DNA of 64,000 nucleotides from Aselliscus stoliczkanus (lineage: Eukaryota; Chordata; Mammalia; Chiroptera; Hipposideridae): positions 36,971,501 through 37,035,500 of the forward strand of contig CM066735.1 in NCBI GenBank assembly GCA_033961575.1, written 5' to 3'. Each line of letters begins with the position of its first letter. Positions within the stretch are counted from its first letter, which is position 1. The translations under genes and the position numbers were made by a program. Under the pieces are notes generated by a model that was not told the origin of the DNA, did no database searches, and saw nothing but the letters and a program-made list of their open reading frames with translations. Positions 21,901-34,844 of the stretch are shown in pieces.

Positions 21901-23666
21901 GAATTGATAACATCTGATATCCTCCAAGTTCTTTCTAAGTCTCTGATTATGTCATGTTTGATAATGTCCCAGGGCCTATACCTCAGACCTAATCTTTCTC
22001 TACCCTCCACCCCCACCTTTTCCCAATAACAAGAATGGCTTCCCTGTACGATCGTAGGAGTGTGCAAGTTTGTGAGACCATCACTGCTTAAGAACAGCAA
22101 GCACATCTTCATTTTTTTCTTCCAACGCTGCCCATGTCTGAGACAACTGGGGAGGTGTCTCTTCTCTGACTTCAGGTGGGCACAAATCTCTATTTTGCCT
22201 GGACACCCCCTCAGTTTATCTGAGGTTTTCACCATCTCATAGGTGGTCTTGTTTGAGACCCAAAGATCTATGGCACTGGATCCTGTTGAGATAGTTAGAC
22301 TCCACCTCATTCTACCCCTTTTGATCTTTCTCCTTTGACTTTCTCATGGTAGGAAGGTCCTTTCATTTATCAGCAGGAAATTTTTCTTAAATCATCTTCT
22401 CTGTCTTCTTCTGCTTTAGGATTTAAGCTCTTTAATCAGTCCCCCAAGCATTGGCTCAACATTTTCAGTTCAAGTCCTGAAGGTTTAATTTGTCTTAGGT
22501 CAGCATGAGGTCTAAAGGTCAAGCTCCAAGTTATAATTTTTATGACGATTCCTGAGGTCAGACAGGAAATTTTTATGAAGGCTCTTTCCTCAATAGAGAT
22601 TACCCAATAATGGGAAAGAATAAAGAGGTAATTTTAAAATAAGCTAATTGTTGCTTCTATCTTGGCATATATTCAAATGGAGTTTAAACACATTAAAAAT
22701 TAATGTCATCTGGGCACAACCATGTACAAATAGATTTTGTCCACTTATGAAATTTGGGAACGATAAGATAATGCAAGGTGTTTTAATGCTAATAAAGTCA
22801 CCTAATAACTTTGAGTTGACATTTTATGCAAGCTTGCTTCAGACTGTTTTCATATAATATGCTGAGTATCTTAGAAAGAAAAAAAGAAACATTAACTCAG
22901 TTACCACTTTGCATGGCATGCTGCTTAATTCCGTTTCCCATCTTGTTCAAAACACTCTCTTGGGATAGCTGAGTAGTTTTTAAAATTACACTTGTTAATT
23001 ATCCCTAAGAAGACAATGGCTTTAACACGTTCTTTTTATAATCTACACATCTAAAGTTATTTAAATATGAGTTTTTATAAAAGCATAGAGATAACTGGCC
23101 AGGAATTTAGTGCTGAATTCCTAAACTATGGATGAATATAACAACTTTATCACTTAACCCATCCTAACGTGTTCACCATAATTTGCAAAACACCATTAGC
23201 ACTGATGCAATAAGAAAAGTCAATTAACATTGTTTTGGAAGTTCAATCCTGCCATTGTCCACCACTGAGCCTCATGTTTACTAAAACATTTTTGCCTTTT
23301 GTGACATGGCATCGCTAAGTTATTTCTCATCATGCACTTGTATGTTTTTTACCTGGTTATAAGGACCCAGAGAAAAACATCATTTCTGGGACGTGAAGAG
23401 AAAATACACAAGAAGCAGGAGAAACAATAACAATTTGAGTGTTTCTTAGAAAACAGGCATCATTAGAAAAATAGTATCTTCAAAACCGAGATGATAGGCC
23501 TGCTGCTTGCTGGCCTCATTCCACTCTGGGTACCACCTGTTAGGAAGACCATGGACAAATGGGGTTCATTCAAATGGAGGAAGAATTGAAAATGGTACCA
23601 TGTTTAAACAATAAAATAAAGGCCTCTGAGAGATCTTAGTGCATTTAATGAAGAGAAGACTCAGGG
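21901..23666. other. Unannotated DNA
   Basis: The longest frame is 142 codons on the minus strand (21882-22310). It has no recognisable domain, no conserved motif and no visible splice or promoter context, so it is not called. The rest is A+T-rich with nothing recognised. Confidence 0.4.
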
Positions 23667-24194
23667 TGTGATGGTTAATTTTATGTGTCAATGTGAGTAG
23701 GCTAAGGGATGCCAGGATAGTTGGTAAACCGTTATTTCTGGGTGAGTCTGTAACACTGTTTCCATGAGATCTGAGCATTTGAATCAGTACACTGAGAAGA
23801 GATCACCCTCACCAATGCAAATGGACATCATCTAATCTACTGAGGGCCTGAACAGAACAGAAAGTCGGAGGGAAGGCAAATCCCTCTCTCTGAGACATCC
23901 ATCTTCATCTGCCCTCGGCCATCAGCCTTCAGACTCCAGGACTTACACCATCGGCCCCCGACTCTTGAGCCTTTGGGTTTGGACTTAGACTCACACCATC
24001 AGCTCCTTTGGTTCACAGGCCTTTAGACTCAGACTGAATTACACCACCAGTGTACCTGACACTACAGCTTGCGGATGGCAGCTCATAGAATTTCTCAGCT
24101 TCCTTAATCACGTGAGCCAATTCTTATAACAAATTTCCATTTATATGTATATATCATATTGGTTCTGTTTCTCTGGAGAACCCTCAGTAGTACA
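23667..24194 (+). mobile_element. LTR-like element beginning TG and ending CA
   Basis: The block starts TGTGATGGTTAATTTTATG and ends CTCTGGAGAACCCTCAGTAG then TACA. Internally it repeats 'ACACCATCGG' and 'TTTGGACT'-type phrases, followed by 'atcacgtgagccaattctta'. This is a common old mammalian repeat with LTR-like termini. No clear TSD was found. Confidence 0.6.
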
Positions 24195-25982
24195 TGGGAC
24201 ATTCAGAATAACTCCCTTGAAATGTGTGAAGCACTGTCATGGGAAGAGAAATCAGTCTTCTTTTATTGACCCTTTGGGAGATGAGGGCTGTTTGTTTGTT
24301 TCTTTGTTTCCAGCTGACTGTAGAACAGAACTCTCTTACAGTCCGAAGACAGAGCCAGGGGTTCCCCTATCATGGCAATGTTTAACCACAGCAAGGAAAG
24401 CAGCTGATAGTGCCACGGAAAACATGTTAGTGTTCTTTCATCTCCTCTAGCCTGAGACTTACAGTCAAACGGCCTGACTGTTAAGAATATGCATCAGACA
24501 AGCCTGGCTTCTGCCTTAGCTCTCTGTGAAGCCCAGGTCTGCCATCCCGAACACGGTGTCTACAGGACAGGCCCCCTTTGAGGGTTATCAGACCTACATA
24601 TGTTCAGTGAGAGCACAGGGCAGAGCATAACCCACTACTTTCTCAATAATGTGAGCTGCTACCTTCATTATTAATCCATCCTCTTGAAAATCCTTTCAGA
24701 GAATGATTCAGGAATGCAAAGACAAAGAATCAAGGGGGACACACCTTTTTTATAGCAGACATGGAAGAGAAAGAGAAGTATTGAGTAAGTGTAAGAAGAA
24801 TAGAAGACTCATTATTAAAAGAAAAAAAAGAAACCCGATGATGTGAACTGTTTTAATGTTTTTAAAATGCATTTTACAAAAATCTTTGAAAGGAGCGGAT
24901 CAGGAACAGTATTTAAGGTTCTGCACTTGAACAGGGCGAAGGGAGACTGGAGACTGGGCTTTCTGTTCTGGGTCTCTGAAGTTAGATCAATAGCAGTTGA
25001 ATCCCACAGGCCATTCCCTCCCCTTAGGGATCTTCTACTCTCTTCTCTTCCAGCCCCACCTAATGCCATAATTGTTCTTTGCTCTCCTCTAGGGAGCAGA
25101 GCCCCAGATTTGGCCCTATGGTTCTTTTCCCCCTTTACCCAACGAAAACCATCCTTTCTGAGAAGTTAATTGCTGTTTCTCGGTTCTGAGGTAGGATTAT
25201 GAGTTTTTTGTGTGTCTCCCTAGGGCAATCCTGATATCTTGTGTGGGAATATTTTTCGTTCCGCGCTTCGGCACCAGGGATGCTCAAGCTTCCTATTTGT
25301 TCTCTGGTTATTGGGTGACCCCTGCTGGTCGCTAGGAGATATTACAGCCTTTTCTAATTTTGTCCTGGCCTCCCGCATTTAATTCCAGTCATCAGACTGT
25401 AACTGCCACTTTCCAAGATTCAATTCACCTTCACTTAGTTGTGATAGTGCCTATTAATACCTGTTGTGCATTAAATGTCACTTTTATTGCATTTAAACTC
25501 AGAGGTTTTGAAAATTGCTCCCCATAAAATGATTAAATCCATAGCAAAGGAAAACATCTTTTGCTGCAGCCTGTGCTAGCAAGTCTTAATGATTCAGTGA
25601 TCTCATGCTGATAGAGAAGATGACAATTTTTATATTTTCTTGAAAAATACTAGTCGGCAACAAACAGAGGGACTGTCATATTTTAAAGCCCAGCTGGCAG
25701 CACAAAACAACATTTGCTTAACTCCTTGGCCCAGTGCTCTCATTGATCGAACATACATAGCTGCCCAACCATGGCACAAGGTAATCTATGGCTTACACAG
25801 CCAGAAAAGACTTTAAATATGGTTAAAAACTTCCCGTCATGTTAGACATCGACTGCCTCTCCTCCCTGGACCACCCTATCATCATTTATCTATCAAATAA
25901 ATTTTTGTTTAGTGTACCTACTATGTCAAAGCCTTAAAATAGGGTAGGGAAGAGAATAACTGGGTAACAAATAGAAAATAGG
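24195..25982. other. Mostly unique DNA
   Basis: No gene supported. 25430-25780 is non-repetitive and A+T-balanced, and could be conserved non-coding sequence, but this cannot be shown here. An L2-like start lies near 25866-25980. Confidence 0.35.
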
Positions 25983-26552
25983 AGAATACAGTCAATTAAG
26001 TTTGCAAACTCATCCAGGAAAAAGTGCTGCCTACCTCAGTGCTGAATATCACTACAGTCACCTTTGAAGTACTCCCCTTGGGAAGCTATGCACCGACGCC
26101 AGTGCCTAGTCCACCCTTCAAGGCAATTTTGGAACTCTTTCTGAAATGGTCATCAGAGTTGTCGTTGTATGATCCTTGATGTCCTGAATGCCATCAAAAT
26201 GTCTTCCTTTCAATATTTCCCTTATCTTTGAGTAAAGAAAAAAGTCATTGGGGTCAGATCAGGTGAGTAGCGAGGGTGTTCCAATACAGTTATTTGTTTA
26301 CTGGCTAAAAACTCTCTCACAGGCAGTGCTATGTGAGCTGGTACGTTGTTGTGATGCAAAAACCATGAATTGTTGGCGAAAAGCTCAGGCTGTCTAACTT
26401 CTTCATGCAGCCTTTTAAGCATTTCCAAGTAGTAAACTTGGTTAACTGTTTGCCCAGGTGGTCCAAATTCATAATGAATAATCCCTCTGATGTCAAAAAA
26501 GTTTAGCAGCATCATTGCAACAAGTTTGTGACCTTAATTTCAGCTGCAACAA
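25983..26552 (-). mobile_element. Deleted mariner transposon, copy 1 (transposase C-terminal half only)
   Basis: On the minus strand a degenerate terminal repeat is followed directly by a 97-codon frame (26222-26515) encoding the second half of a mariner transposase: FFDIRGIIHYEF, PPGQTVNQVYYLEMLKRL, FANNSWFLHHNNVPAH and YSPDLTP. The helix-turn-helix domains and first catalytic Asp are missing. The second Asp is changed (HHNN for the usual HQDN). At the third position the frame reads T, with a frame break just there; the normal continuation lies in another frame at about 26220-26100. It is inactive. A second copy with the same structure is at 45298. Confidence 0.88.
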
Positions 26553-28599
26553 TGTTATATCTATTTACTTAAGCCTTTTACCCATTCATTTGTGTTAAAT
26601 AATTGATTTCAGTGGATCCCAGTTTCTTCTACTGAGGATCTTGTCTCTTACAGTGAGAGTAAAATGGTGGCATTCATCTCATTCCTTTAGTATTGTAAAG
26701 ACCAGCGATCCCCACTCCCATCACTAATTCACTTGTAAACAATGCTGAGCCTTTAAAAAGATTGTGGCATGTACTCTAATGGATAATAACAGTAGCTCCC
26801 TTTAGCCAGAGCCGAGATGGGCAGTCTTCAGTTCAGCCAGTAATGTGTGGTTCCTCATGTATCTTTAGAGATAATACAGGAATCATCGTTTCCAGTAGTC
26901 TCAGAGGTCATTGACTCAAGAAGAAAGAGCCGGAAAAAGGAAAAGAAGTTTGGGCACTAATTGGCTATATGAAGTGTGTGTGTGTGTGTATGTGTGTGTG
27001 TATACATGTGCACGCATGCACATACAAAATGTTCCATATACACAACCAATGCTGCTAAATAAATGACTATATTCTAACATGAATGGTAGACTCACATTAA
27101 TAACTAAGTTCATGGGATTTAAAATGAGCATTGCCTGTTATTTATGAGTTTGCTTTGTCAAATGGTAGGCACATACATACAATATATCACCTCCTGCTCT
27201 TTGAACTTTGCAAACTAAGCTATTATTTATTCTATTTATTCGTACTTTCTCTTGAAAAGTCAATCCTCCACAGACTCTGAAATACTTTTGTTATGTGTTT
27301 GTTTTTGTTTTTTTTTTCTTTTCTCTGAATTCCCATCTCTGTTTGCCTTCATCTTCCTGGCAATGAAGTGCCTCAAACTGAATACAATATCCCAGGCTTT
27401 TTAAAAAAGGTCTTCATGACTTCCTAACAGTAAAGACCTTGCCTAGGTTTTTAAAATCAGCCCGTTTAGAAAACAGTAGACTCACAGCATTATCTATTGA
27501 AAGTCTTATCACAGCCCTCCTTTTTCTTTATGAGCATGTCTCTTCCTCTCTCAAAGGTCTTTCTTCTTTGCATGGTTCTTATAACAGCTTGACTCTTTGA
27601 GTAGACATTAATTTAAGTAAATATTTAGGCTTCTCCATGTATTTTCTCTTTGAAGTTTTCATTTTTTGTTGATGCTCTTTTAACTGTTCTGTTTTCCCGT
27701 TTTTCAATACTTCAGTGACCCGTGGACTTTGAGAAAATATTTGAAAAGCTACTCTGACTTCTTATTTATTCATGGCTCTTTTCAGCAATGTTCTTTTCTT
27801 TACAAAGTGCTCAAAGCCGCTAACAAGAGCTAAGGTCATACTCAAAACACATCTCTGATTACAACTGAAAAATAAAGATGGAGTGAAAACAATTTGAAAC
27901 TATTTTAAGAACCCTAAACACACTCAGAGTTGATAAGTTATACATTCTTTTTTCAATTATTTGATATGGTCCGTTTGCTATATCTCTTTTTCCGCCCAAC
28001 TTGAGAATTTAAACTTTCTCTAATTTCACAAGAGTAAATTTTCCAAATATTGTGGAGTATATCTTAACTAAAACTTAAAAAAAAAATCCGGCTCAATGGA
28101 TTTCAGTTTCTACCCTGAAGGCGGCAGTGAAAGTTTACTTGACAACCGGTATCTCACCTACACACCGGACTCAGCCTGGGTGGTGACTAAGCATTCCCAC
28201 TCTTTTTAAATCCTTGACTTTTTCTTTTTTTGATGAAGGTACAGATATTTCTGAATCTTAGCTCTAGCCAGCCTTTACACAGTCTGGATCATAAAGTTTT
28301 CATTTTTAATGGAAAAGTATCTTATGACTCTTGAGAACTTGTCTGTTCCTTTTTATCTTGCAGGTGCCTGTATTGATAAGCTCCTGAATCCAAGATTATC
28401 CACAGGTCATTCATCCCAGGCTTTCAAATACTGGGAACATGGAAAGACATTCGGATCATCCATCTCCAGATAATTCATTATAGACTCCGATTATGATTTC
28501 CATTATATTTTTTATACCTTTACTACCAATTCCAAGCACTGTGACATAGAATCCTAGACTTGTACAAGTTGCATGAAGCGTAGACCGCCCTCTTTACTT
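26553..28599. other. Unannotated DNA
   Basis: No gene or named repeat beyond the (GT)n tract at 26974-27001. Partly A+T-rich; 28080-28160 is a small GC-richer unique patch. Confidence 0.4.
26974..27001. repeat. (GT)n microsatellite
   Basis: Interrupted GT repeat (one TA-type interruption) followed by an alternating purine-pyrimidine stretch to about 27022. Confidence 0.93.
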
Positions 28600-28700
28600 C
28601 ATAGATGAAGGACTGAAGTACAGCTACAGAAGTTAAGGGACATGGCCAAGGTCACAAAAGTCAGCTAATGACATAGTTAGAATAACATCAAGTCTTCATA
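28600..28700 (-). repeat. Probable MIR fragment
   Basis: 'catagatgaaggactgaag', 'gttaagggacatggccaag' and 'gtcacaaaagtcagctaat' match the complement of the MIR core. Confidence 0.55.
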
Positions 28701-28784
28701 TATTTAGACGTATGTGTGTGACAAATGCTTATGTACAGCTTGCTATGGACCACAGACAGTCTGAGCCCTTTACAACCTTCACTC

Positions 28785-28975
28785 TTTCTATCCTTATAAA
28801 CAACCTTATGAAGCAGATACTATTATTGTCCAATTTCAAAGATGAGGAAATTGAAGCACAAAGCGCTGAAATAACTTGCCCAAGGTCACCTGCCTTGCTG
28901 GCAGCTCAGCAGGGATGGAAACCCAGGTAGCCTGGCTCCCAGGCCTGTGCTCTTAATCAGTATGCACTCTCCTTC
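28785..28975 (-). repeat. MIR SINE
   Basis: 'ccttatgaagcagatactat', 'aaagatgaggaaattgaag', 'aacttgcccaaggtcacctg' and 'cctgtgctcttaatcagta' follow the antisense MIR consensus closely. Confidence 0.85.
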
Positions 28976-30786
28976 TCAAATGTCAACCAATCAGTTCCGT
29001 GTCATCACACAGTAATCCTGTTCTAGCAGGTGCATAAATTGCCTCTATACTGGCTGAGCATAGCTGCCCATCATCAATCAACACATCTTGGTTTCCAAAA
29101 TTATCCTCCTACTGGAAACAGAAATAATCTCTTCAAATATTCACCCACAGAGCCAAGGTACGCTATTATCCAGATGTGACCTCTTGCAAAAGGAAAAAAT
29201 ATAAAATCTTACTCCCTTGCCCTCAGGGAAACAAATGCTGAGCCAGAAGGTTATGGCAGATTTGTGAAAATCACTGCATCCTGGCTGCTCCGCTCACAGT
29301 CTGTCTATAAGCTCCCTACTGTCCCCCTAGTGGGATGTGAGCCTCTCTAAGGCTGGGATGCAGAGCTAAACACCTTTGCATTTAACAGATTTGTTTTGTC
29401 GCTCCTGTTTGCCTATGGCTGCCTTTAGCTTTTCAAGGGCCCCGGGATTGAGATATCATGCCCAGCACCCAGGGCGAGGCACGCAGCAGATGGAAGTTGC
29501 AGTCACCCCATCATTCGGGGCCAGCCCTTGTCTTGATCTTCTTGGGGCTCTCACACAGTGGCTTCCCAGCTCTCAGTGGCCCCTGGGACCGTGAACGAAA
29601 CGACCCCATCACCAGCCAGTAAGAACATAAGAAAACCCAAAAACTCAATGAGTCCACAGTGCCAGGAGTGAGGCTGCTAAGAAGTCCTTAGCACCCAGGA
29701 TATAAACACCATCCTCTACTTAGATTTTGATTGTACCAGTAACTACACTGTCATAGATAGTTACTTCCAGGAATGCAACACCAAAAAAGCACACCGGAGA
29801 TATATGTGTCTATGACTCACCTGTTGCCTTAATAAATTTTTGTTTGTAAGTTATGAGGAAAAAGACATTAAGATTGCCTTCCCCTAAGACACAGTCCAAC
29901 GGTTTGACAGGACCCTTTATTTATGCTGCGGGAGCATCTACTGACCCTCAAACGTCGGAAAGGGTTTGGAGTGATTTTGAAGGAGTTTTGAGAGAGAGCA
30001 GGCAAAGACCCTGAAGGGTATTCAAGGAAGCAGCTGTCAGGTGTGAAACTGCACATCCCTGCATGCCCGCCCATGGAGTCAGAAAAAGCTGCGGATGTTT
30101 TATCTCCAAAGAGCTGCCGAATACGCCATTTGTTGTTCAGAAAAGAGAGCATGTTTGAAAGCTGAAAAATCATCCAGCACATATGGGGTAGGGCTGAGAA
30201 TACTGCGGAAAACCTGAAGTAAGTTAAAGATGGCTTTTATAAAATAGTGTAGGGGTCTCAGGAAGAAGGAATAGGAGTAAAATTTCTTTTTCAGCCACCT
30301 ATCAAATGCCTCTCTTGTTATTATCAAATTATAGGTTTTGATCTTTGTATCAAATGTTGTGGGCTGTCTTTAAATATGATTTAAGGATTTGTTTTCTTTT
30401 CCTTTCGATTTATCATTTATTTGTAAGTTGAACATTTTAATCATGGTGCCATCTCCATCCACCATGGTTCCCTACTCACTCAAGAAAGCTGGCCCAGGCT
30501 TTTCTTTGTGGAGATAGGCATAGAATGGATAACTGGCACTAGCAAGGGCCAACTGTCCCCACCCATAGGATTCTCTGTCCCATCAGAGGGTGGTGGTTTG
30601 CAGATCCACTGTGTGACAGCACCCTTCAGGTTATGCACTAGGGAACATGATTAGTCTGGCCTGTGGGTCAGAGGGAAGTGGAGAAGGGCCTTGCAAGCCA
30701 AGGGAGGGGATTGCTGACGTATCGGGTGGTCTTGGATCTTGGTTCTTTGTTCTTTTTTCCAATGCATGTGTATCCTTAAAGTGAGC

Positions 30787-30787
<1 letters not shown>
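28976..30787. other. Unannotated DNA
   Basis: No gene supported. Open frames at 29868-30327 (minus, 104 and 75 codons) have no domain. 29830-30330 is GC-richer than its surroundings and may be an unrecognised repeat. Confidence 0.35.

Positions 30788-30828
<41 letters not shown>
30788..30828. repeat. (TTA)n microsatellite
   Basis: About 13 to 14 units of TTA. Minus-strand frames through it encode runs of Asn or Ile and are artefacts. Confidence 0.97.
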
Positions 30829-31049
30829 TTTAAATCTAGTCCACATCTCATCTCCCTGAAACCAAAACACCCAAATGAGCACAAGATGAAATAAAATCAA
30901 TGACAGATCTATTAATTGGAACAGTTCTGGATTTAGTGTTCTGACTGTTCTGATAAGATTTCTACTGTCCCTGATTTACACATTTCATCTTTCACCACAT
31001 TTCACTCATTGTCTTCATTTTTATCCTCTATTTACCTCCTCCATTTTTT

Positions 31050-31265
31050 TAAAACTGAAATGTAACTGACATATAACATTATATTGATTTCAGGTGTACA
31101 CATGATTCGATACATCTATATTGCAAATGATCACCACAATGAGTCTAATTAACATACATCACCACACACAGTTACAAATATTTTTTCTTGTGATAAGAAC
31201 TTTTAAGATCTATTCTACTGGCAACTTTCAAATATACAATACAGTGTTATTAACCATAGTTGGTC
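31050..31265 (-). repeat. L1 3' UTR fragment
   Basis: 'aaatgtaactgacatataac', 'gcaaatgatcaccacaatga', 'tctaattaacatacatcac' and 'gttattaaccatagttg' give the complement of the L1 3' UTR. Confidence 0.82.
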
Positions 31266-31559
31266 TTTTGCATATTCCCACTCTTCTCTTCTTTTCTCTT
31301 GTATACCTCCTGTAATTCTTCTGTCCAGGAACAATGTCATGGTTAGACCTATTCCTCCCCTTTTATGTTTCCTTCTTCTTACAATTGCATCCAATTTTCC
31401 TAACTAGGCCTCCCTTACTCAACATTCCACCCCAACCTCACGTACACTTGAGATCACACCCATTAGGGCTTAAGATGTGAATAAGTGTATAGCTTAAGCA
31501 AGTATTAGTTATTTCTAAAATCTGGTTTTTTGAATAAAGCCATATTGGCTCAATGTTAT

Positions 31560-31800
31560 TCAACAAAGTGCTAAATTTGATTTTCCATATTCAACATAAT
31601 TACACACATATTTATACCAACACAATACGTTCAGCAGGGAGGACCAAAGTAGATAAGACAAGACCCCAACCACCAGTTGGCTTACAATCTGGAAGAAAGG
31701 AAGCACATACGGAGAAATAATTATCACACCAGGCAAAACACGACTGCACTGCCCAGATGAGGGAGGCACAGATGGGAACAAGGTTCAGGCAGGATGTTAG
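31560..31800 (-). repeat. Probable L2 fragment
   Basis: 'agataagacaagaccccaac', 'ttggcttacaatctggaaga' and 'ggttcaggcaggatgttag' follow antisense L2 order. Highly diverged. Confidence 0.4.
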
Positions 31801-32311
31801 CTACATCTTTGTGGCACCACTCCACCAATGCATGTGCACATACTTCATACAATGTGACTCATCTATCACAGTTGAAGTGAACCCTTCTTCAGACATATAT
31901 GGTAAGGCAGACATTGGACTTTTCAGAATATGACAAAGAGGGCTCAAGAAGATTTTTCAGTAGTGTAGGAAGAACAACTATATCAGACCCCAAGGGCAAA
32001 TTTCAGAATAGCAAATAATGATCTTGGCCCCTATCTGTTCTCTTACCTATTCTATTTTCTTGTTGTATGTTTTTTGAAGTAAAAGTATCTCAGTTCCTCT
32101 CATTTTCAAATTGCTTATCGGCTTCCCAAATCCACTCAGGGTCCTTCCCAGCCTGCCTATCCTACCTTGCCTCTATGCTCCAAGTCTATCCTCCTCCAGT
32201 GTCTTATTCCACCACAGTTTAACCATTGCTGAGCAATATAATTATCTATTCAAATAGTCTACAATGAAATGCAAATAACTGATGGACTTTACTCTCCTAA
32301 AGAGAATTTTT

Positions 32312-32406
32312 TTATATTGAAAAACAATTGAGATATATAATTATATATATTTAAAGTGTACAACATGATAATTTGATATACATATATATTGTAAAATGAT
32401 TACCAA
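32312..32406 (-). repeat. L1 3' UTR fragment
   Basis: 'gaaaaacaattgagatata', 'aaagtgtacaacatgataat' and 'ttgtaaaatgattaccaag' are complement to old L1 3' UTR. Confidence 0.65.
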
Positions 32407-32458
32407 GGGTGTTGGACTTTTTCATTGCAACTCGCTTAAGTCAAAAACCTTCAAATTG

Positions 32459-32606
32459 GGCCGGCAGAGTGGCGCGGTGGTTAAGCGCTGGCTTGGGAAG
32501 CCAGCAGCCCCGGTTCGGGTCCCACATATGAGGGCCAGTGACACTGCCCTCAAAAAAAATCAACACAAAGGCAATTAAAAAAAAAACCTCATCATTAAAA
32601 AAAAAT
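32459..32606 (+). mobile_element. Short tRNA-derived SINE with long A-rich tail
   Basis: Near-consensus copy (GGCCGGCAGAGTGGCGCGG, B box GGTTCGGGTCC, CACTGCCCTC) with an A-rich, interrupted tail to 32606. TTCAAATTG at 32450-32458 and 32607-32615 is the TSD. Confidence 0.93.
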
Positions 32607-32884
32607 TTCAAATTGATAGAATGGGTATTTTAGATACAGACATTCACAATTATTCCCTATTTCTGCCTTACCTCAGTTCTCCCAGTTTACCACCCCCACC
32701 GCCATACACACACACAGTACCTGTGTCAGAGAGAGACAGGGAGAATCTCTGCTGTCATTTAAGGAAACTGGCCCCCAAACTTCAAAAAAAAGGTAGTAAA
32801 AATCTAATAAAACATAACTAATGTAAGGTAAACTGCCATGCTATTTCTAAGTAAAAGTTGAAATTAAACATATCTAGACTTTTG

Positions 32885-33440
32885 TGACTTCCTCTTGCTT
32901 GTATAAAAAAATTACTGTAAAACTTAGTTGTTTAAAACAACAATATTTTATTATCTCAGAGTTTCTGTCAGTAGGGAATTCTAGAGTGCCTTCACAGGGT
33001 GCTTCTGACTCAGGGTTTCTCATGAGGTTTTAGTCACAAGTTGTTGCTTGGAGCTGCAGTCATCTGAAGTCATTTGAAAACTTGACTGAGTCTCACTTAT
33101 ATGGTTAGTAAATTTGTGCTAACTGTTGGCAGCAGGCTTTAGTTCCTCCCCCCATGGATTTCTTGGTAGCGTCTCTTGAGTGCCCTAATGTTATGGTGGC
33201 TGACTTCTCCTTGGGTGAGTAATCCAAGTAAATGTAAAGCAGCAGTAATGTCTTTTATGATGTGGCCTCAAAAGTCACTCATCATAGTTTCTGCTACATT
33301 TTCTTGTTAAGAAGTAAGTCACTCAATTCATTTATATTCAAGGTTAGAGGGAGATTTCAACTTTGCCTTTTGATAGGGAGGCCTATGAAAGAATTCATTG
33401 ATATATTTTAAAACCACCACACTTCTTCAGTTTCTCCCTA
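32885..33440 (-). repeat. Ancient LTR-like repeat
   Basis: 'acttagttgtttaaaacaac', 'ttttattatctcagagtttc', 'ttggagctgcagtcatctga', 'cttggtagcgtctcttgag' and 'agaagtaagtcactcaatt' match a common old antisense repeat of LTR type. Family not certain. Confidence 0.45.
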
Positions 33441-34844
33441 CCTCTATTTATTTAGTAATATGCTCTGGGGAATAAATACTCTATTAAGCAAATATTTCGA
33501 GGTTGTTCCTAGATTTTAAACATTCCCATAAGCAATAGAGTGTTTTCAAATCTTTGTTGCTAATCCATTTCTCCTAATTTCCATACACTTCCTCAATTCC
33601 TGGTTACAACGTGTTGTTCAAAAATAAATCTTCTGAGTAATTTGGGGTTCATTTACATAGCATTGCTTCTCTTGAAGTGACATTCATAAAATCAATTTTA
33701 ATTCTTTTAAATGTAGCTAACTAAAATATTTTATGAGGTACTGGATCAAACATCTGACTTATTTCTTTTTAGAACCACTTCAGCAATTGAATTATTTTTG
33801 GAAAAGACAATCAAATTAGTTTCTCATAATTACAGGCCATTGATTGTTCATATTTCATGTCCCTTACAACACTTAAGTGGGAGTAGTTGGGTTTTTCTAC
33901 AAAGCATTTTCCATTATTTTACTAGAAGCTAAAACAATCTTATTTACTCAAGTGACCTGTTTCACAATCTCTTTCTTAAGAACAATGACAAATAAAGACT
34001 GTTTATCTTCTTGTTCCAAAACAGAAGGTATATTCTTTTCCTAGTTGATCGATTTGTAAGGCTGAGAAATAATGTCAGGTATTCTTAAGAAATGATAGTT
34101 TAAGTAAAGCCAGAGTCTACCAAGCAAAAGCCACGTGGAAAACCAGACATCCTGCTTCCTCTTTCCAAGTCTACAAATTGGGTTAACAGAATAAAAATCA
34201 TAGAGCCCATATATCTAATTAGATCAAACAGCATTCCATTTCAATGAAAAAGTAATCAGACCAGCCATTTAATTCATTTACTCATTAAATGAACATTTAT
34301 TGTATATCTGCAATGTACCCATAGCTGACTAAGACTTAAATGCCCTAAGCTGTAAAAAGGTTATGAGTTACCATACTTCCTTTTCAAAATAAAACTAATA
34401 CCCACTTCCAAAACAGCTAAGTAAGTTCCTACTGGATCCAATCTTCTAGATATCAGCTATTAACTGTGGGAAAAATAAAGTAAAATAATGACCTGAAGGT
34501 ACTGAAGAGGGGGAATAAAGCAGATAGAAGGAACCAGCACAGGACATGTATACATTTTTTAATGGCTTTTAACTGGCAAGTAGGATGAAGGTGGTACATG
34601 TGAAGCAACTAAAACTTTGACATAAAAACCCACATATTTCTGGCCAGAAGAAAAAGAAGACAAAATTCATAACCAGCATAGATACTAGAAACGAAGGGGG
34701 TGATTCTCAGCACAAGAGAACCTCAGAGCATGAGCACCACATTGTAGACATAATCTCTGCCAAAGTCTCTCACTGCCCCATGAATGTATGTATGAAGGAG
34801 AATTAAGGCGATGCAGCTAAGTTGAAGAATTGAAAAATGTTTTG
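33441..34844. other. Unannotated A+T-rich DNA
   Basis: No gene or clear repeat. A weak L2-like start lies near 34270-34340. Part of this stretch (33480-34120) is non-repetitive and could be conserved, which is untested. Confidence 0.35.

Noticed and set aside
21882..22310. 142-codon open frame on the minus strand
   Set aside because: No domain, no conserved motif, no splice or promoter context and composition like the flanks. Likely chance.
30631..30900. Poly-Asn and poly-Ile frames
   Set aside because: Created by the (TTA)n microsatellite.
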